DNA from: JAKFWI01 sp031398975 | GTDB lineage: Bacteria; Pseudomonadota; Alphaproteobacteria; Caulobacterales; Aquidulcibacteraceae | NCBI GenBank assembly: GCA_031398975.1 | Contig: JANNOI010000026.1 | Coordinates: forward strand, 1 to 25,656 | Direction: 5' to 3' | Length of the DNA: 25,656 nucleotides | Shown here: piece by piece, positions 22,302 through 25,656 of the stretch | Layout of the letters: the number at the start of each line of letters is the position of its first letter | How positions within the stretch are numbered: position 1 is the first letter of the stretch | Made by a program: the position numbers and the translations under genes | The notes under the pieces: model-generated | Databases searched by the model: none | What the model was told of the DNA's origin: nothing | The model's input: only the letters and a program-made list of their open reading frames with translations

Positions 22302-23133
22302 GGGCGAGCTCGCCCCGCTGAAAGCGCTGCTGCACGCCCACGGGCTCTGGGCGCGCAAGGGCCTGGGCCAGCACTTCCTGCTCGATCCCGCGATCACCGC
22401 CCGGATCGCCGCGCTCGCGGGGCCCCTGAAGGGCCAGGCGGTGATCGAGGTGGGCCCCGGCCCGGGCGGGTTGACGCGAGCGCTGCTGGCCGCGGGCGCA
22501 GGGCCCGTGATTGCGATCGAGAAGGATGCGCGCTTCTTGCCGCTGCTGGAGCCGTTGACGGCGTGGTCGGGCGGGCGGCTGCGGGTCGTGTGCGCCGATG
22601 CGCTGACCGTCAAGGAGGCTGCGCTGCTGGAGGAGGCCGGGGCGCGCGCGGCGCTGATCGTGGCCAACCTGCCCTACAATGTGGCGACCCCTCTGCTGGT
22701 GAAATGGCTGAAGGCCGGCCCCTGGCGGGGGCGGATGTGCCTCATGTTCCAGAAGGAAGTGGCCGAGCGGATCGTCGCCGTGGCGGGGGACAAGGCCTAT
22801 GGGCGCTTGGCGCTTCTAACCCAGGCCGTGTGCGCGGTCGAACTGGTTCTCACCCTGCCGCCTGGCGCCTTCGTCCCGGCCCCCAAAGTGGCCTCCGCCG
22901 TGGTGCGCTTCACCCCACACGCCGCGCCCTTCCCCCATCTGGAGGCGCTGGAGCGGGTGACGGCGGCGGCGTTCGGCCAGCGGCGCAAGATGGTGCGGTC
23001 GAGCCTTTCGGGCCTGCCCGGCCACGGCGCGCTGCTGGCGCAAGCCGGGATCGCGCCCACCGCCCGGGCGGAGGAAATCCCGCTGGCGGGCTTCTTAAAC
23101 TTGGCGCAGGCCTTGGCGGCTCAGCCGTCATGA
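22294..23133 (+). CDS. rsmA: 16S rRNA adenine(1518/1519)-N6-dimethyltransferase
   Basis: 279 residues from the GTG at 22294, inside the last codons of pdxA. Dimethylates two adjacent adenines in the helix 45 loop of 16S rRNA, a late 30S assembly step; loss gives kasugamycin resistance. Seen: ARKGLGQHFLLDP (20-32), the SAM-binding loop EVGPGPGGLTRALL (52-65), the acidic ribose ligand in IAIEKD (73-78), catalytic NLPYN (125-129), and the C-terminal block VPAPKVASAVVRF followed by FGQRRKMVRSSL. All key residues are present. Its last 13 bases overlap the end of the convergent gmk gene. An upstream ATG is not available in frame near the conserved start. Confidence 0.96.
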   Translation: MGEGELAPLKALLHAHGLWARKGLGQHFLLDPAITARIAALAGPLKGQAVIEVGPGPGGLTRALLAAGAGPVIAIEKDARFLPLLEPLTAWSGGRLRVVCADALTVKEAALLEEAGARAALIVANLPYNVATPLLVKWLKAGPWRGRMCLMFQKEVAERIVAVAGDKAYGRLALLTQAVCAVELVLTLPPGAFVPAPKVASAVVRFTPHAAPFPHLEALERVTAAAFGQRRKMVRSSLSGLPGHGALLAQAGIAPTARAEEIPLAGFLNLAQALAAQPS

Positions 23134-23765
23134 CCTTCGAGCAGGGTGCGGACGAAACCGGCGAGCCAGGGCTGGCGCTTGCGGCTCAGCCGCTCCACGG
23201 CGAGGATCTCCACCAGCCGCGCATACGCCTCGTCCAGATCGGTGTTGACGAGCACGTAATCGTACTCCGCCCAGTGGCGGATCTCGTCGGCGGACTTGGC
23301 CATGCGGCGCGCGATGGTGGCGTCGTCGTCCTGGGCGCGGGTGTGGAGGCGGCGCTCAAGCTCGCGCATGTCCGGCGGCAGGATGAAGACGGCGGCGATA
23401 TCCTCGGGCGCTGCGGCGCGCAACGCCCGTGCGCCCTGCCAGTCCACGTCGAACAGCACGTCCCGGCCCGCCGCCAGCGCCTCCTCGACCGCCGCCTTCG
23501 GCGTACCGTAGAAATTGTCGAACACCCGCGCCCATTCCAGCAGCTCGCCGCCGTCCGCCATGGCCTCGAAGCGCTTGGTGTCGATGAACAGATATTCCCG
23601 CCCGTCCTGCTCGAGCGGCCGCGGGGGGCGCGTGGTCACCGAGATCGAGAGCGTGAGCTCGGGATCGCCTGCCACGAGGCGCCGCGCCAGCGTCGATTTT
23701 CCTGCACCCGACGGGCTCGACAGAACGAACATGAGACCCCGCCGCAGGCGGGCTTCATCGGGCAT
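23121..23765 (-). CDS. gmk: Guanylate kinase
   Basis: 214 residues from the ATG at 23765; a GTG at 23780 would add five residues and cannot be excluded, since neither has a clear ribosome site. Phosphorylates GMP to GDP with ATP, feeding GTP, dGTP and (p)ppGpp pools. Seen: P-loop LSSPSGAGKSTLARRL, SISVTTRPPRPLEQDGREY with the GMP-binding arginines, FIDTKRFEAM, LEWARVFDNFYGTP, DVLFDVDWQGARAL and the lid region RRLHTRAQDDDATIARRM. The C-terminal tail is somewhat extended. The 3' end overlaps rsmA by 13 bases tail to tail. It lies about 97 bases downstream of mltG; the yicC gene often found between them in alphaproteobacteria is absent. Confidence 0.95.
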   Translation of the reverse strand: MPDEARLRRGLMFVLSSPSGAGKSTLARRLVAGDPELTLSISVTTRPPRPLEQDGREYLFIDTKRFEAMADGGELLEWARVFDNFYGTPKAAVEEALAAGRDVLFDVDWQGARALRAAAPEDIAAVFILPPDMRELERRLHTRAQDDDATIARRMAKSADEIRHWAEYDYVLVNTDLDEAYARLVEILAVERLSRKRQPWLAGFVRTLLEGHDG

Positions 23766-23862
23766 TGGCGGCGCGCTCACGCAGATGCTGGTTGGCGGTC
23801 TTCAGATCGGGGCGCAGGCCTGTCAAGGCGCGATCGCCCGCTCGGCCGCCGCCCGGGGGCCC

Positions 23863-24906
23863 TCATCGCTGCGCCGCGCGCGACTTCTCCACCTGGCGCC
23901 AGCGCTGCACGTTGCGCAGATGATCGGGATAGGTGGCCGCGAACACGTGCCCGCCTGACCCGTCGGCCACGAAAAAGAGGTCTTTGGTCTGGGGCGGGTT
24001 GAGCACGGCCGCGATCGCCTCGCGGCCGGGATTGGCGATCGGGGTGGGCGGCAGACCGTTGATCTTATAGGTATTATAGGGCGTGGCCCGGTCGAGTTCG
24101 CTTTTCAAGATGCCCCGGCCGAGGGGGCGGCCTTGGGTGACGCCGTAAATGATGGTGGGATCGGATTCGAGCCGCATGCCCCTGCGCAAGCGGTTCACGA
24201 ACACCGAAGCCACCCGCGGGCGTTCCTCGGCGATCCCGGTCTCTTTTTCCACGATCGAGGCGAGGATCACGGCTTCCTCGGGGGTGTCGAACGGCAGGTC
24301 GGCGGCGCGGCCCTCCCACAGCTCAGCCACCGTCCGGGCATGGGCGCGGCGCATGTCGGCGAGAAGCTCGGCCCGGTCTGCCCCGCGCGAGACCTTGTAG
24401 GTTTCCGGCAGCAGCGAGCCCTCGGGCGGGGCGGGGGGCGTATCGCCGGCCAGAAAATCCGCGCCCGCCAGGAGATCGACGACCATCGCGCTGGTCCAGC
24501 CCTCCGGCACCGTCACCGCATGCAGGACCGCCCGCCCCTCGCCCAATTGCTCTATCACGGAGCGCAGATTGGCGCGGCTGGGGATCGCGTACTCGCCCGC
24601 CTGGAGCGGGCGCCCCCCGCCATAGACCAGGGTGGCGGCGCGGAAAAAAATGGCGCTGCGGATCGCCCCTGCGGCCTCGAGCCGGCGCCCGATGGCGTTC
24701 ACCCCATGGCCCGGCGGGATCACCACCAAGGTTTCCTCGCCCGCGCGGGCGACGGGGCCCGGGCGCTGGGCCTCCGCCGCCAGCAGGAAAGCCGCCACCA
24801 GCAGCGCCGCAAGGCCCGTGAAGGCCCAGGAACCGAAGGTCGCAAGATTGCCCCAGAAGCCGCCCTGCGGGCGCTCCTCTTCGTACTCGCCTTCGTAGCC
24901 GCTCAT
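23863..24906 (-). CDS. mltG: Endolytic murein transglycosylase MltG
   Basis: 347 residues from the ATG at 24906, which overlaps the fabF stop as ATGA; a longer reading to 25089 runs inside fabF and is rejected. Inner-membrane lytic transglycosylase that cuts nascent peptidoglycan strands and so sets glycan length. Topology: an acidic cytoplasmic start (EGEYEEERP), one membrane helix (about 27-46), and a periplasmic LysM-like region with TLVVIPPGHGVNAIGRRLEAAGAI. The catalytic domain contains PEGSLLPETY, LASIVEKETG with catalytic E220 (E218 in E. coli), VFVNRLRRGMRLESDPTIIYG and YNTYKINGLPPTPIANPG. It lies downstream of fabF, a common arrangement. Confidence 0.95.
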   Translation of the reverse strand: MSGYEGEYEEERPQGGFWGNLATFGSWAFTGLAALLVAAFLLAAEAQRPGPVARAGEETLVVIPPGHGVNAIGRRLEAAGAIRSAIFFRAATLVYGGGRPLQAGEYAIPSRANLRSVIEQLGEGRAVLHAVTVPEGWTSAMVVDLLAGADFLAGDTPPAPPEGSLLPETYKVSRGADRAELLADMRRAHARTVAELWEGRAADLPFDTPEEAVILASIVEKETGIAEERPRVASVFVNRLRRGMRLESDPTIIYGVTQGRPLGRGILKSELDRATPYNTYKINGLPPTPIANPGREAIAAVLNPPQTKDLFFVADGSGGHVFAATYPDHLRNVQRWRQVEKSRAAQR

Positions 24907-25656
24907 CCCTGCGTGGTCGTCAGGATCAAAGCGGCGTTCGTGCCGCCGAAGCCGAACGAGTTCGACATCGCGGCGCGAATGGTCTTCTTCTTCGCCGTAA
25001 GAGGGGTGAGATCGATGGCCGTAGCCACCGAAGGATTGTCGAGATTGAGCGTGGGCGGGATCACCCCGTCCCGGATCGCCAGCGCGCAAAATACCGCCTC
25101 CACCGCCCCCGCGGCCCCTAGCAAATGTCCGATCGCCGACTTCGTCGACGATAGCGACATCGTTTCCGCAGCACTGCCGAAAAGACGCTCCAGCGCGCGC
25201 AATTCGATCTCATCGCCCAGCGGCGTCGAGGTGCCGTGGGCGTTCACATAATCGATATCGCCGGGCCCGAGACCTGCGTTGCGCAGTGCGCCCTGCATCG
25301 CGCGGAAGCCTCCGTCGCCGTCCTCGGCCGGGGCGGTGATGTGGTGGGCGTCCCCGGACAAGCCGTAGCCCGCCACTTCGGCGTAGATGCGCGCGCCGCG
25401 CGCCTGCGCGTGCTCCAGCGCCTCGAGAACCACCACGCCCGCGCCTTCGCCCATTACGAAGCCGTCGCGCGCTTTGTCATAGGGCCGCGAGGCGCGTTCG
25501 GGCGTATCGTTGAAGCCGGTGGACAGCGCGCGCAGCGCCGCAAAGCCCGCCATGCCGAGGCGGCACACCGCGGCCTCGGTCCCGCCGGCGACCATCATAT
25601 CCGCATCGCCCAGCTTGATCAGGCGCGCGGCGTCGCCGATCGCGTGCGCGCCGGTG
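24903..25656 (-). CDS. fabF: Beta-ketoacyl-ACP synthase II, N-terminus beyond window
   Basis: C-terminal 250 residues; the reading frame is open to the right edge and no start is inside the window. Condenses malonyl-ACP with growing acyl-ACP in fatty acid elongation. The first visible residues, TGAHAIGDAARLIKLGDADMM, immediately follow the active-site cysteine block of the family, so the catalytic Cys lies just outside. The two catalytic histidines are present in NAHGTSTPLGD and in SSTKSAIGHLLGAAGAVE, which also holds the conserved lysine. The C-terminal motif NSFGFGGTNAALIL is intact. FabB is a possible alternative, but the sequence fits FabF better. The stop overlaps the mltG start, so the two are probably coupled. 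Confidence 0.95.
   Translation of the reverse strand, partial: TGAHAIGDAARLIKLGDADMMVAGGTEAAVCRLGMAGFAALRALSTGFNDTPERASRPYDKARDGFVMGEGAGVVVLEALEHAQARGARIYAEVAGYGLSGDAHHITAPAEDGDGGFRAMQGALRNAGLGPGDIDYVNAHGTSTPLGDEIELRALERLFGSAAETMSLSSTKSAIGHLLGAAGAVEAVFCALAIRDGVIPPTLNLDNPSVATAIDLTPLTAKKKTIRAAMSNSFGFGGTNAALILTTTQG

Overview
The window is a GC-rich, tightly packed stretch of bacterial chromosome that reads as core genome. I infer an alphaproteobacterium, probably near the Caulobacterales/Maricaulales/Hyphomonadales. The reasons are the DUF2066–hdaA–ppk–ppx cluster facing purMN, promoter-like CTTNNC-N17-CTATAN elements, an Atm1-type exporter, and GTG starts with ATGA-type gene overlaps. No taxonomic marker (rRNA) is present, so the family is not fixed. 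I saw no tRNA, rRNA, CRISPR array, prophage or autonomous insertion sequence.

Layout. Positions 1-898 (minus) hold the N-terminal two thirds of xseA. It diverges from a TPR-sulfotransferase gene (970-2412, plus). A full Atm1-like ABC exporter (2423-4255, minus) diverges from a LOG-family phosphoribohydrolase (4377-4955, plus). A minus-strand block follows: a DUF2066 exported protein, hdaA, ppk, and a Ppx/GppA phosphatase (10705 down to 5063). Its polyphosphate genes are translationally coupled to the replication-initiation regulator hdaA. purM-purN (10789-12473, plus) face away from this block. A second minus-strand block runs pepA-holC-ndk (15203 down to 12769). From 15463 to 23133 (plus) lies an outer-membrane biogenesis operon: lptF-lptG-lptD-surA-pdxA-rsmA. 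It ends tail to tail with fabF(partial)-mltG-gmk on the minus strand.

How the genes work together. LptF/LptG form the inner-membrane LPS extractor. LptD is the outer-membrane LPS insertion barrel, and SurA is the chaperone that folds such barrels. pdxA and rsmA ride in the same transcript, as in the enterobacterial lptD-surA-pdxA-rsmA order. MltG sets glycan strand length, FabF elongates fatty acids and Gmk feeds the GTP pool. Xse, HolC, HdaA, PurM/PurN and Ndk serve DNA replication, repair and nucleotide supply.

Non-coding structure is the least ordinary part. A 114-bp two-hairpin element is present twice in opposite orientation (4953-5066 and 15224-15337) with no length difference. A cluster of three 30-bp palindromes, two of them inside exact-length 97-bp tandem units, fills the purN-ndk gap (12493-12720). 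Two TCCACA cores sit upstream of hdaA where DnaA control would be expected. I did not find a new multi-gene system here. No gap exceeds 300 bases; the longest are 12474-12768 (palindrome cluster) and 15204-15462 (repeat copy plus the divergent pepA/lptF upstream regions).
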